A stretch of 64,000 nucleotides of DNA from Bacteroidales bacterium (GCA_017535325.1 JAFXUC010000024.1:62001-126000), one strand, 5' to 3'. Counted from the first letter of the stretch, positions 15,339 through 24,184 are shown. Numbers and translations are program-made. The notes: generated by a model not told the origin, from the sequence alone.

Positions 15339-16409
15339 TCAGGAATTAAGTTTTTCCAAATGACAGAGCATCAGTGAATCGTCGGCATTGTGAAGGTGCA
15401 TACCGCCGCCCTCGCAGAATTTGAAGAATTTGCAGTCTTTGCATATACCTTTTTTTGCCCAGTCCCTTACGCGGAATTTTTGAAAGCGGTTTTCCCAGAC
15501 GTCCCAAAAGTCGTCCTTGTAGATATTGCCTTGCGAAAACACCGCCCTGATACCAGGACACGCCGAAATAGAGCCGTCGCTCATCACCGAGGCAACCGAA
15601 ACGCCCGCCTCGCAACTGTAAAAATAGTCCCTGACTTCGCTTTCGTAACGACCCAAAAAGCCTTCACAACTGTAACTTACGTGTTTGCCATCTTTGCGGC
15701 ACTGCTTTATAAACTCCATCAACTCACGCAGTTGAGCCCCGTTCAACTGCAAATCGGGATTGTCCTTTGCCCTGCCAGCCGGAAAAGCCGAAAACACGCG
15801 CCAGTCTTTTACGCCGATGCCAAAGAGTTTGTCTTTCAGTTCATTAAGACCTTTAAGGCTGTGAGGCGTTACGCATGTGGCAACATCAAAAACTATATTG
15901 CCGGAATATTTGCAAAGAAGCGAAATCGCCGAAAAAGCACGCTGCCAACTCTGAGGATTGCCGCGCATAAAATTATGGTCTTCCTCGTTGCCGTCAAGAC
16001 TCACCGTAACACTGCGGAGTCCGCTCAGAATCAAGGCTCTCAGTCTTTCTTCCGTCAACAGCATACCGTTTGTTACCATGCCCCACGGAAAGCCGCGCTT
16101 GTAAAGTTCTTTGCCGACCGCCTCCAAATCGTGCCTTAAAAGCGGCTCGCCGCCCGTAATGATAATCATCGTGTGATTAGGATCTACGTGCGGCGAAACC
16201 GAATCTATAACCTTTAAAAAGTCTTCCGCCGGCATGTCTTTGATTTGACTTTTGTCGAGACACGCACTTCCGCAATGACGGCATTTGAGATTGCAGCGCA
16301 AAGTGCATTCCCAAAACAACTGCCCCAAAACGTGAAGTTTTTTGCGGTTTTCTTTTACCGAGCGCGAGAGCGTAAGTCCGATACGCTTTTTTAAAGATAA
16401 TTCTCCCAT
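15339..16409 (-). CDS. Radical SAM/SPASM enzyme of the rSAM/lipoprotein system
   Basis: This 356-aa protein has the radical SAM motif C39-x3-C43-x2-C46 (CNLKCRHC), the GGEPLL SAM-binding motif, and a cysteine-rich SPASM-like C-terminus (SACPGI, GICKDCKFFKFCEGGGMHLH, LMLCHLE). The CEGGGMHLH phrase and two partner lipoproteins immediately upstream fit the TIGR04133/TIGR04134 'rSAM/lipoprotein system' of Bacteroidota. SPASM enzymes usually carry extra Fe-S clusters and modify peptides or proteins; the reaction of this subfamily is unknown. It starts 6 nt after the second lipoprotein, so it is last in the run. The lipoproteins are the obvious candidate substrates, by inference only. Confidence 0.85.
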   Translation of the reverse strand: MGELSLKKRIGLTLSRSVKENRKKLHVLGQLFWECTLRCNLKCRHCGSACLDKSQIKDMPAEDFLKVIDSVSPHVDPNHTMIIITGGEPLLRHDLEAVGKELYKRGFPWGMVTNGMLLTEERLRALILSGLRSVTVSLDGNEEDHNFMRGNPQSWQRAFSAISLLCKYSGNIVFDVATCVTPHSLKGLNELKDKLFGIGVKDWRVFSAFPAGRAKDNPDLQLNGAQLRELMEFIKQCRKDGKHVSYSCEGFLGRYESEVRDYFYSCEAGVSVASVMSDGSISACPGIRAVFSQGNIYKDDFWDVWENRFQKFRVRDWAKKGICKDCKFFKFCEGGGMHLHNADDSLMLCHLEKLNS

Positions 16410-16415
16410 CTTCTG

Positions 16416-16877
16416 CTAAAACGGTATTCTCGGTGTAAGTGTAAAGTTGAATTCTTTGTTTTCCTGATAACCTTCGCCTTCCTCAGGATAAACAAATTTT
16501 ACGTCAACAGAATCGGAAAGGTAATAGTTTTTGTCGTCCTGAATTACAAAACGCACTCCGAGACACTCGTCAGTAAAACATTCACGATACTCATAAAAAC
16601 CAGATTCATTGGTTTTTATAGTGGTATACGGAATGTAGTTTTCGCCGTCTTCCGTTACTTTTACAATGATGGTGGATTTGATGTTTTGCTGCGCGTCGTT
16701 GATGATATTGCCCTTGACGGAGAGGTCAACAGTTTTGTAAAGTGCCACCATCGGACCATACAAACAAGCGTCGTCCTCACCTGCTTCATGATTGCAGGCG
16801 GCAAAGCCCAATACGCCCAAAATGAGGGTCAAAAACTTAACCCACTTTTGAAGAATTTTTTGTTTTAAGTCTTTCAT
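16416..16877 (-). CDS. rSAM-partnered lipoprotein (second copy)
   Basis: This 153-aa protein starts at MKDLKQKILQKW, matching its paralogue at 16921. It has an unusually long basic n-region, a hydrophobic core and lipobox GFAAC. The mature part begins with an acidic stretch and CLYGPM, the counterpart of the YGxP element of these lipoproteins. A carboxypeptidase-regulatory-like beta-sandwich follows: VDLSVKGNIINDAQQNIKS, TNESGFYEYREC, LTPRIPF at the end. Conserved cysteines occur in FTDECLGVRF. Probably an exported, lipid-anchored substrate or partner of the adjacent radical SAM enzyme. A long upstream extension of the frame lacks signal-peptide character and was discarded. Confidence 0.8.
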   Translation of the reverse strand: MKDLKQKILQKWVKFLTLILGVLGFAACNHEAGEDDACLYGPMVALYKTVDLSVKGNIINDAQQNIKSTIIVKVTEDGENYIPYTTIKTNESGFYEYRECFTDECLGVRFVIQDDKNYYLSDSVDVKFVYPEEGEGYQENKEFNFTLTPRIPF

Positions 16878-16920
16878 GTTTTTAAAAAATTTAAGGTTAA
16901 AAAATAAAAGTAGTCTGTTT

Positions 16921-17367
16921 TTAGAACTCAATACGGGGCGAGAGAGTAAAGTTGAACTCTTCCACTTCATACAAAGTACCGCCGTTGGCATAATTCAGTT
17001 GCAAGTCAACTGAATCCGGCAAATAATAGTTTTTGTCGTCAGATACTACAAATCTGACTTTTTTGCACCTGTCGTAAAAACAATGACTGAAACTGTAATA
17101 ACCGTAATCATTGGTCGTAACGGTTTGGAAAGGTTGGAAATTAACGCCGTCATCAGAAGTTTTTACAGTTATTGTAGACTTAATAACCTGCCCTTGCTCA
17201 TTGATAACATTGCCGTGGACTTTCAAATCTATCTCCTGATATTCATCCGTCGGGCAACCGTACAAATCAGGTCCGTCTCCGATACAGGCACTAAATCCCA
17301 AAAAACTAAGAATGAGGCTGAGACACTTTACCCAAATGTCGAGAAATTTTTGTTTTAAGTTCTTCAT
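16921..17367 (-). CDS. rSAM-partnered lipoprotein (first copy)
   Basis: This 148-aa paralogue of the 16416 protein starts MKNLKQKFLDIWVKC. It has lipobox GFSAC, then DLYGCPTDEYQEIDLKVHG, which carries the Y-G-x-P motif typical of TIGR04134-type lipoproteins, and a regulatory-like beta-sandwich ending FTLSPRIEF. Two cysteines in CFYDRCKKVRF align with those of the other copy. The two copies are clearly a tandem duplication, 43 nt apart. A weak -7-like box (TAATTTCG, minus strand, 17401-17408) may give the lipoprotein/rSAM genes a promoter of their own. Confidence 0.82.
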   Translation of the reverse strand: MKNLKQKFLDIWVKCLSLILSFLGFSACIGDGPDLYGCPTDEYQEIDLKVHGNVINEQGQVIKSTITVKTSDDGVNFQPFQTVTTNDYGYYSFSHCFYDRCKKVRFVVSDDKNYYLPDSVDLQLNYANGGTLYEVEEFNFTLSPRIEF

Positions 17368-17436
17368 GGTTATAAAAAATTTAAGTTATAAAATACACTG
17401 CGAAATTATGTTTTTTTATTAAAATTTCCAAATTTT

Positions 17437-18597
17437 TTAACATCTTTTTTTCATAATGCTGCGCGTTTTCAGCCAGATAAAAAGCCAGCCCAAAACCGGC
17501 AGGTACATCGCCAAAACAATGGGACGTTTCAAAATAGTTTTAACACACTTCTTAAACGAAAATTTCAAAGAATCCTTGCCAATTTTCTCATCGTAATTTA
17601 CCTCAAAATATGTCATCACCAAAGGCCAGAACATGGGGAAATAACGGAAAAACAAGCGGCGGTTTTGCCACATGGATTTCAAAAGACCTTTGATGTCATA
17701 AAACTTTTTGCCGTATTTTTTCTTATAATCAAGAAGTTCTTTTTGCATTATCGTCTGGATTTTCTCAGCCGTCAGTTTCAATTCTTTTTGAGAAAACTCC
17801 TCATACGGCTTGTTTTCAACCATGTCGCTGACCCTGACAGACTTTCCCATCACAAAAGTAAGTTTTGAAGGCAGCGAAACATAAAAAATCCACGGCTGAA
17901 AAACCGCCATAAAAATCACCGGTCCGAAAGGAAAAAACGGCATACCTATTTTTCTGACAATTTTTGTAAGCGGCTTGAAATTATACGCCAAAGGATTGTT
18001 GAACTCTCCGTTAATCGTATAAAAAGGAATTACGTCGCTCTTGTAACGGATTGACATTCTGATAAATGACGTTCTGAATTTTTGCAACTCGTAACGCTTG
18101 TCAAACCCCTTGCCTATTCCGTCGATGCCTTCGGGAAAAATCAGAATGTTTGAGCCGTTGAGTTTCATGCCGGTCTCAAAATTGAGCAGCGTGGCGTTGA
18201 TACAGCCCGCTTTCCACCAAAGACCGTCAATCAAAAACGGACACATATACGGATATTTTGTCAGCATCGGCGAAATCAAGGCACGCACTCCGTCGGGGTC
18301 GGGATATTTTCTGTCGGCGATTTCCGAAACAAAAACTATCGCGTCCCAGGGAAAAGCCATGCCCGAATGATTGGTGGCATATATCAAAGGCGAAGAAGGA
18401 TTGTTGCGCTCTGGCAGAGTGTCAAAACCCACAAACTCAGCCCTGTACCAAACCTTGCGTATAGGATTGAGAATATACTCACAGAAGGTTTCCAAATAGT
18501 TTTTTGAAAACCCCCGCGTATAAGCCTCACGGTTTGCTTCAATTTCTTTATCTGTGATTATCAGACGGTTGCGAATATTCCCGAAGTTTTCCATCAA
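17437..18597 (-). CDS. PlsC-like glycerophospholipid acyltransferase family protein
   Basis: This 386-aa protein resembles membrane-associated 1-acylglycerol-phosphate acyltransferases. The catalytic H-x4-D is NHSGMAFPWD near residues 76-85, and FPEG (LIFPEGIDGIGKG) is the second conserved block. Hydrophobic segments occur near MPFFPFGPVIFMAVFQPWIF and at the C-terminus (LAMYLPVLGWLFIW). The substrate could be lysophospholipid, ornithine lipid or another acceptor; this is not readable from sequence. It begins 4 nt after the SpoIIE phosphatase stop and is followed by the rSAM/lipoprotein genes on the same strand, so a five-gene operon is likely. Confidence 0.8.
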   Translation of the reverse strand: MMENFGNIRNRLIITDKEIEANREAYTRGFSKNYLETFCEYILNPIRKVWYRAEFVGFDTLPERNNPSSPLIYATNHSGMAFPWDAIVFVSEIADRKYPDPDGVRALISPMLTKYPYMCPFLIDGLWWKAGCINATLLNFETGMKLNGSNILIFPEGIDGIGKGFDKRYELQKFRTSFIRMSIRYKSDVIPFYTINGEFNNPLAYNFKPLTKIVRKIGMPFFPFGPVIFMAVFQPWIFYVSLPSKLTFVMGKSVRVSDMVENKPYEEFSQKELKLTAEKIQTIMQKELLDYKKKYGKKFYDIKGLLKSMWQNRRLFFRYFPMFWPLVMTYFEVNYDEKIGKDSLKFSFKKCVKTILKRPIVLAMYLPVLGWLFIWLKTRSIMKKRC

Positions 18598-18600
18598 AAT

Positions 18601-20622
18601 TTAAATTTTAAACGAAAACAGAGAAATATCCTCCGACTGGTCAAGATAGCCTATCCACTCCTCATAAAACCTCTTGAAGCCGGTTTTCTGAACCGACAAA
18701 GGAAATACGTGCTGCTTTAAGATTTCCTTCTTGAAATTGGCGTGGGAAAGTTTTTTGCAGAAAGGTCCGCCGACAATTTCGGTGCAGCCGTCAGAATACA
18801 TGTAAACGATGTCGCCCGGCAAAACCTGAATGTCAACGACACGGAACTGCTTGTCGTCGGTGATTTTGCCGACAGAAAGGTTGTCGCCGAAAAACTCCAA
18901 AATTTCGCCGTTTCTTACGATTATCATCGTACATTTTGAAGCCGCAAAATACGCGCTGAGAGTCTCCGTATTGTACATAAAAAGCGAAATATGAAGACCG
19001 TCGCGGTCGGTGTCGGTTTTCAGTTCGTCGGTTGTGGAGCCGATGATTTTTTTGTTCAGAATGTTCAAAATATAGTCGGGACGTAGTTCCGCAGTCTTTG
19101 CCAAATCTATGGTCTCGTTGAGGAAGAAAACGTCCAAAGCCGAAAGCAGCGAACCCGCTATGCCTCTCAGGTTACAATCGCCTACCGCGGCGAAAATCAT
19201 CTTGCCGACCTTTTTGGCAAAAACGAAATCACCGCCTATTTTTTCCATAAAATGCTGATAAACAAAGAAATCGTGAAAAATATGTTTTGTGGGCGTAGAG
19301 GCAACCATCAAAACACTTTTGAGCCTTAACGCATAATTTTTGCTGTTGAACATTTCGGTATTAGCCTCGTCCAAAAGACGATTGTTGAATTGAAGTTCGT
19401 ACTGCAATTTTTCGATGTTTGACTGATTGTCTCTCAAAGCCTGAGCCTGTTGTTTCAACTGCTCGTTCTGAACAAAAATCCTTACGTTTTTCTTTTCGGT
19501 TTCCTTGTTGCGCTCGGTAATCTGCGTGTTAAGAACCTGAATATTTTCAATCTGGCTTTCGATTTCCTTTTTCTGGTTTGACAACACCTCGTTTTGAGAG
19601 ACAAGTTGCTCCTGTTTTGCCTGCATTTCGGCGTTAAGGTTTTGAAGTTCGGTGCGCTGCGAAAAGAATTTTTCGATATAACCCGCCAAAAATCCGAACT
19701 CAGTCTTGTTTTTGCGCATTTTCTTAACCGCCGTTATATCGTCGTTTTCAAAAATCTTAACCATCGCAAGTATCTGACGGATAACATTCTGACGGATAAA
19801 AACCAACAGCAGAAGAAACATCACAAGCACAATCAGCGTTATCAAAACAAGAACGGGAAGAGTTTTTGAGAAAACCTTCTCAACCTCGTTTTCAGCCGTA
19901 AAATACATGTACGCAATAGAGCGTCCGTACTGGTTTAGAAGTTGGACACTGTAAAAATAATCATCGTAATTTTCTTCTTTCGCCTTCTCCAAAAGGCCTT
20001 CGCTTTTGGCAACATCAACACTTACGCCGCCCAATATTTCGGAATATTCGGAGAGAAGGTCGCTGTCGATTTCCATGACCATAATAAGAAAGCCCGACGG
20101 CGTTTCCTTACGGGTTTCAATATCGTCGGAAGATACAATGCCGTAGCAAAAATACTCAAAAAGTTTTTCGCCTTTGAAATTGAAAAAAATGTTTTTATAA
20201 CCGTTTTTCAAGAGTTGAGAGACCTTAATATCGCGGAAAAACTCGTAATTTTCATAACCTTCGCCAAAAGTGTTGTAAATCAACGCTCCGTCTTCGGTGA
20301 AGACCGAAACATTAGCACCCTCGTAAGAGCCAATCATAGCACCGATATTTTCGTCATACCAGTCCTCGTCAAAATCGTTTTTCTCTACGCGCTCTTTAAA
20401 TTCGTCCCATGCGGAATTTTCGTTGATAATCGCCTCATATTGCTGTTTTTTTATTTTCAAAACGCTTTCAATCATAAGGTTACGCCTTAGGAACGAGAGT
20501 TCTTTGATTTCCTCGTTCTGCTTTTGCTGCACCTTATAATAAAAAAGCATAGTAACAGCAAGTATCAAAATGCAAAGCACCGATATAAGAATCACTCCGT
20601 ATTGTACCGACCGATATTTCAT
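18601..20622 (-). CDS. Membrane sensor with SpoIIE-type PP2C phosphatase domain (divergent active site)
   Basis: This 673-aa protein has an N-terminal transmembrane helix (residues ~8-30), a ~220-aa extracytoplasmic sensor region, a second membrane helix (LPVLVLITLIVLVMFLLLLVFI), a long coiled coil (~330-430) and a C-terminal SpoIIE/PP2C domain. SpoIIE enzymes dephosphorylate serine/threonine on anti-sigma-factor antagonists or similar targets. Metal-site motifs GGDF, MYSDG and a final EDISLF are present, but the usual D-C-T-G-H-G block reads GDCNLRG, so the G-H-G is lost. It may be weakly active or tuned differently. The start is MKYRSV, after the -7 box at 20639-20646. It heads the acyltransferase/lipoprotein/rSAM run. 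Confidence 0.85.
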   Translation of the reverse strand: MKYRSVQYGVILISVLCILILAVTMLFYYKVQQKQNEEIKELSFLRRNLMIESVLKIKKQQYEAIINENSAWDEFKERVEKNDFDEDWYDENIGAMIGSYEGANVSVFTEDGALIYNTFGEGYENYEFFRDIKVSQLLKNGYKNIFFNFKGEKLFEYFCYGIVSSDDIETRKETPSGFLIMVMEIDSDLLSEYSEILGGVSVDVAKSEGLLEKAKEENYDDYFYSVQLLNQYGRSIAYMYFTAENEVEKVFSKTLPVLVLITLIVLVMFLLLLVFIRQNVIRQILAMVKIFENDDITAVKKMRKNKTEFGFLAGYIEKFFSQRTELQNLNAEMQAKQEQLVSQNEVLSNQKKEIESQIENIQVLNTQITERNKETEKKNVRIFVQNEQLKQQAQALRDNQSNIEKLQYELQFNNRLLDEANTEMFNSKNYALRLKSVLMVASTPTKHIFHDFFVYQHFMEKIGGDFVFAKKVGKMIFAAVGDCNLRGIAGSLLSALDVFFLNETIDLAKTAELRPDYILNILNKKIIGSTTDELKTDTDRDGLHISLFMYNTETLSAYFAASKCTMIIVRNGEILEFFGDNLSVGKITDDKQFRVVDIQVLPGDIVYMYSDGCTEIVGGPFCKKLSHANFKKEILKQHVFPLSVQKTGFKRFYEEWIGYLDQSEDISLFSFKI

Positions 20623-20638
20623 ACTGAAAAATTTTTTA

Positions 20639-20646
20639 CAAATGTA
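20639..20646 (-). promoter_or_regulatory. -7 box of the SpoIIE gene and likely operon
   Basis: Minus-strand TACATTTG fits TAnnTTTG, 16 nt before the chosen start; the alternative ATG at 20649 lies upstream of the predicted start of transcription. Confidence 0.55.
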
Positions 20647-20718
20647 CAAAAAAAATCAGAAAAAACTGTGCCGAAAATAATTTTTTTTATTTTTTGATTG
20701 TGCATTTATATATAAAAA

Positions 20719-20847
20719 GAGCCGCAAACATAAAAAAAAGAGCCGCAAACATAAAAAAAAGAGCCGCAAACATATATCAAAAGAGCCGCAAACATATATC
20801 AAAAGAGCCGCAAACATATATCAAAAGAGCCGCAAACATTGCGGCTC
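20719..20847 (-). repeat. Minisatellite of terminator 3' arms (six 21-22 nt units)
   Basis: GAGCCGCAAACAT occurs six times, at 20719, 20740, 20761, 20783, 20805 and 20827, with periods of 21, 21, 22, 22 and 22 nt. Only the last unit is followed by the complementary arm TTGCGGCTC (20839-20847). On the minus strand each unit is the 3' half of the GH3 terminator with its own T-run. Confidence 0.9.
20827..20847 (-). terminator. Intrinsic terminator of the GH3 gene
   Basis: Arms 20827-20835 and 20839-20847 pair perfectly over 9 bp with a 3-nt loop, 11 nt after the GH3 stop, followed on the minus strand by TTTT. Five more copies of the 3' arm with T-runs follow. Confidence 0.75.
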
Positions 20848-20857
20848 TACATGAAAA

Positions 20858-23209
20858 TTATTTTCCCAAAATCTCAAATTCCTGTTTTACTTTCAGGACA
20901 TCGGCGCATTTTTTTGAAAAATCTGTCTGAATATCAACATCTTGCGCTCCTAAAATATTTTCAGAGGAATTGCCCGCAAGAAATCTATAAACGCCTTTTT
21001 CCAAAATCCACGAAGAACTATTTTCATCAAAACTGCACAAAGACGAAAGCGGAATTTCAAACTCCAAAACTTTACTTTCTCCCGGCTGTAAAAGAGGAGT
21101 CTTACCAAAATCTTTCAACTCCCTTATCGGTTTTTTCAAGCCCGTCTGAGGCGCAGAAACATAAAGTTGAACAACTTCTTTTCCTGCCACTTTTCCTGTA
21201 TTTTCAACTTTGACGGAAAGTTTTACGAGGTCTTTTCCGTCATAATCGGCCTTAAAGTCAGAAAACTTAAAATCCGTGTAACTGAGACCAAAACCAAAAG
21301 GGAACATAACTTTTTTGCCGAAAGACGAAAAATATCTGTAACCCACAAAAATATCTTCCGTATAGTTGGTGTAGTCAAGATTTTCGTCGTTTCCGCGCTC
21401 AGTGCCGCGTCCGAACATCGACTTGTTGTTTTCCTGATAGTCATACGGAAAATTTTTAGCGGAAGGATAGTCGAAATAATCCTCGGCAAATGTTACGGGG
21501 AGTTTTCCAGAAGGGCTGACTTTTCCCGTCAAAATGTCGGCAACAGCGTTTCCGCCCTCCTGACCGCCCATCCACGCGAGCAAAACAGCGTCGGGAGTGT
21601 CAATCCACGATTTTGTCTCGATAACGCCGCCGGTGTTAAGAATCACGACAACTTTTTTGCCGAGTTTTCCGAAGGCTTTTTTAACGGAGTTCAAGAGGTC
21701 TTTTTCCTTGTCGGAAAGATAAAAATCCGCAATACGCCTGTCCTTGAACTCGCCGCTGCAACGTCCCAAAGTCAAAAACGCAATGTCGTTGTTTTGAGCG
21801 TACTGAGCCAGATCCTTGTCGGAAATTGCAAAATTTTCAGGCATAAAACGGTAAATAAAATCGTTGTTGCGCGAGGGGTCGGCATCGCGGATTTGTTTCT
21901 GTTTTGCGATTTCAGCCTTGTAAATCTCCGCCAAAGAATTGTCGATTTCAAAGCCGGCGTTTTTAAGACCGTCCATAAGCGAGACTGTATATTCCTCGTT
22001 GACATCGCCTGAACCCGTGCCGCCGGAGACAAACTCGTAACTCGTTACGCCGAAAACAGCAGCCTTTTTAACACCTGAAAGCGGCAAAGCGTTTTTCTTG
22101 TTTGTCAGCAAAACCATACCTTCGGCGGCTGACTGACGGGTTATCGCAGCATGAGCCTTCAAATCCGGCTTGTCGGAATATTTGTAACCTTTGAAACGCG
22201 GCGTTTTGAGAATCAGTTCCAAAACCCGTTTCACGTTTTCGTCAAGTTGCTTTTGCGAAAGCGTGCCGTTTTTCAAGCCTTCTTTAATCTGGTTGTACTG
22301 ACGGTCAATGCCTGGCATAAGCAAATCGTTTGCGGCGTTTACCTGCGCTACGGCGTCAAGACCCGCAAACCAGTCGGTCATCACAAGACCTTTGAAACCG
22401 AAGTCGCCTCTTAAAACATCAATGCTGAGTTCTTTGCTTTCGGAAGTGTACGTGCCGTTAAGATAGTTGTACGAGGTCATAACAGTCCAGGGAGAAGCCT
22501 CGTTCAAAGCGATTTCAAAAGGCTTCAAATAAATTTCCCTCAAAGCCCTCGGCGTAACCCTTGAATCGGTGCTTGTACGGAAAGTTTCCTGATTGTTGGC
22601 GGCAAAATGCTTGATTGAAGTGCCGACTTCGTTTTTTTGAATACCGCTGATGATTGCGGCTGCGGTTTTGCCCGCGAGTACCGGGTCTTCGGAATAGTAC
22701 TCGTAATTGCGTCCGCAGAGAGGATTGCGGTGAATGTTGACGCCCGGACCCAAAATCACGTCCACACCGTACTCCTTAACTTCCTGACCCATAGCCTCTC
22801 CCACTTGGTTTACGAGTTCCTTGTTCCAAGTTGAGGACAGACACGAGGCAATCGGAAAAGCCGTACAATAAAAAGTTTTGTCTAAGGAGTCCCTTTGAGG
22901 CTTGATTCTCAGACCCGCCGGTCCGTCTGCCAAAACCATGGGCGGAATACCGAGCCTTTCAACGCCGTGCGTAGTACCCGCCGCGCCGGGAATAATGTCG
23001 TCCGTTGCGCCTACAACAGCAATCGGCTCGTTGACGTCCTTTTGTCCGCAGCCCAGAAGAAGAAGGACTTTTTCGTCCTCGGTCATAGCCGCAATTACTT
23101 CGTCCAAAGGCGCAGAGCCCAACTGAGGAAGAGTTTTTCCGCCGCCCGAACAGTCTGTCAGCAATGCGGCAGAAGATAAAATACCCATAATTAAATTGTG
23201 TCTTTTCAT
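20858..23209 (-). CDS. Exported GH3 beta-glucosidase
   Basis: This 783-aa enzyme has the full glycoside hydrolase family 3 layout: a TIM barrel (residues ~35-340) with the nucleophile Asp in KGLVMTDWF, KHFAANNQET substrate-binding motif, then an alpha/beta sandwich and a C-terminal fibronectin III-like domain (PFGFGLSYTDFKFSDF onward). The N-terminal signal has LLTDCSGGG, a plausible lipobox, so it is probably a periplasmic or surface lipoprotein. GH3 enzymes release glucose or xylose from the non-reducing ends of beta-linked oligosaccharides; the exact substrate is unknown. No susCD genes are adjacent. Promoter box at 23237-23244. Confidence 0.9.
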   Translation of the reverse strand: MKRHNLIMGILSSAALLTDCSGGGKTLPQLGSAPLDEVIAAMTEDEKVLLLLGCGQKDVNEPIAVVGATDDIIPGAAGTTHGVERLGIPPMVLADGPAGLRIKPQRDSLDKTFYCTAFPIASCLSSTWNKELVNQVGEAMGQEVKEYGVDVILGPGVNIHRNPLCGRNYEYYSEDPVLAGKTAAAIISGIQKNEVGTSIKHFAANNQETFRTSTDSRVTPRALREIYLKPFEIALNEASPWTVMTSYNYLNGTYTSESKELSIDVLRGDFGFKGLVMTDWFAGLDAVAQVNAANDLLMPGIDRQYNQIKEGLKNGTLSQKQLDENVKRVLELILKTPRFKGYKYSDKPDLKAHAAITRQSAAEGMVLLTNKKNALPLSGVKKAAVFGVTSYEFVSGGTGSGDVNEEYTVSLMDGLKNAGFEIDNSLAEIYKAEIAKQKQIRDADPSRNNDFIYRFMPENFAISDKDLAQYAQNNDIAFLTLGRCSGEFKDRRIADFYLSDKEKDLLNSVKKAFGKLGKKVVVILNTGGVIETKSWIDTPDAVLLAWMGGQEGGNAVADILTGKVSPSGKLPVTFAEDYFDYPSAKNFPYDYQENNKSMFGRGTERGNDENLDYTNYTEDIFVGYRYFSSFGKKVMFPFGFGLSYTDFKFSDFKADYDGKDLVKLSVKVENTGKVAGKEVVQLYVSAPQTGLKKPIRELKDFGKTPLLQPGESKVLEFEIPLSSLCSFDENSSSWILEKGVYRFLAGNSSENILGAQDVDIQTDFSKKCADVLKVKQEFEILGK

Positions 23210-23236
23210 AAAAAATGTATTATATTATTTAAAGTG

Positions 23237-23244
23237 CAAAAATA
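23237..23244 (-). promoter_or_regulatory. -7 box of the GH3 gene
   Basis: Minus-strand TATTTTTG fits TAnnTTTG, about 28 nt before the start codon. Confidence 0.5.
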
Positions 23245-23296
23245 TAAAAAATAATTGTCAATATTAACAGAATGTAAATTTTTCTTTCTTTTGCTA

Positions 23297-23325
23297 TTGT
23301 AATCCGAAAAAAATTTCTACCTTTG
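23297..23325 (+). promoter_or_regulatory. Promoter of parAB
   Basis: TTG (23297-23299), an 18-nt spacer and TACCTTTG (23318-23325) precede parA by about 48 nt. Confidence 0.6.
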
Positions 23326-23373
23326 CGCTCGGATAATATTTTATGATTAGACAGTAAAAAAACAACATAAAAC

Positions 23374-24144
23374 ATGTCAAAAGTATTTGCAATTGCCAAC
23401 CAGAAAGGCGGTGTTGGCAAAACCACAACTTCTATTAACCTCGGAGCCTCGCTCGCTGTGCTGGAAAAAAGAATCCTCCTCATCGATGCCGACCCGCAGG
23501 CTAATTGTACATCGGGTTTGGGTTTTGAACTCAAAAACATCGAAAAAAGTATTTACGACTGTTTGACCGATGACGTTGAACCTAAGGACGTTATCCTTAA
23601 AACCTGTACTGACGGACTCGATTTGATTCCCTCGCACATCGACCTCGTAGGCGCGGAAATCGAACTCCTCAACCAAGAGCAGAGGGAATATAAAATGAAA
23701 TCGTTTATTGATAAAGTAAGCAACGATTACGATTATATTATGATTGACTGTTCTCCGTCGCTGGGACTCCTGACAGTCAACGCTTTAACTGCGGCAGACG
23801 CGGTAATAATCCCCGTTCAGTGCGAATATTTCGCTTTGGAAGGCTTGGGAAAACTCCTGAACACCGTAAAAATGATTCAAGCAAGACTCAATCCGCAACT
23901 CCAAATCGAAGGCTTCTTACTCACGATGTACGATTCAAGGCTCAGACTCTCCAACCAGGTTGTTGAAGAGGTAAGGCAGCATTTTCAGGATATGGTGTTT
24001 AAGACACTGATTCTTAGAAACGTACGTCTGTCTGAGGCTCCCTCTTTCGGAAAACCGGTTATTGAATACGACGCGGATTCCAACGGCGCGGTAAACTACT
24101 TAAACCTCGCAAAAGAAATCCTCGAAAAAGACGCAAAAGCCTAA
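23374..24144 (+). CDS. parA: Chromosome-partitioning ATPase ParA (Soj)
   Basis: ParA is the Walker-type ATPase that, with ParB bound to parS, segregates the replication-origin region. The 256-aa length is standard. The deviant Walker A box KGGVGKTTTS is at residues 11-20, with LLIDADPQAN and YIMIDCSPSLGLLTVNAL as Walker A' and B, and VPVQCEYFALEGL further on. It is cytoplasmic and nucleoid-associated. It is followed by parB, the DUF5683 gene and mltD, an order common in Bacteroidota chromosomes. No consensus parS site was found in the window. Confidence 0.95.
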   Translation: MSKVFAIANQKGGVGKTTTSINLGASLAVLEKRILLIDADPQANCTSGLGFELKNIEKSIYDCLTDDVEPKDVILKTCTDGLDLIPSHIDLVGAEIELLNQEQREYKMKSFIDKVSNDYDYIMIDCSPSLGLLTVNALTAADAVIIPVQCEYFALEGLGKLLNTVKMIQARLNPQLQIEGFLLTMYDSRLRLSNQVVEEVRQHFQDMVFKTLILRNVRLSEAPSFGKPVIEYDADSNGAVNYLNLAKEILEKDAKA

Positions 24145-24184
24145 TTTGTTGAATATTAATTAACTTTAACGGCAAAAAAACAGA

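Noticed and set aside
20719-20847. CRISPR-like array of short repeats
   Set aside because: Units are 21-22 nt with 8-9 nt of near-identical 'spacers' and no cas genes are near; it is better explained as copies of a terminator arm.
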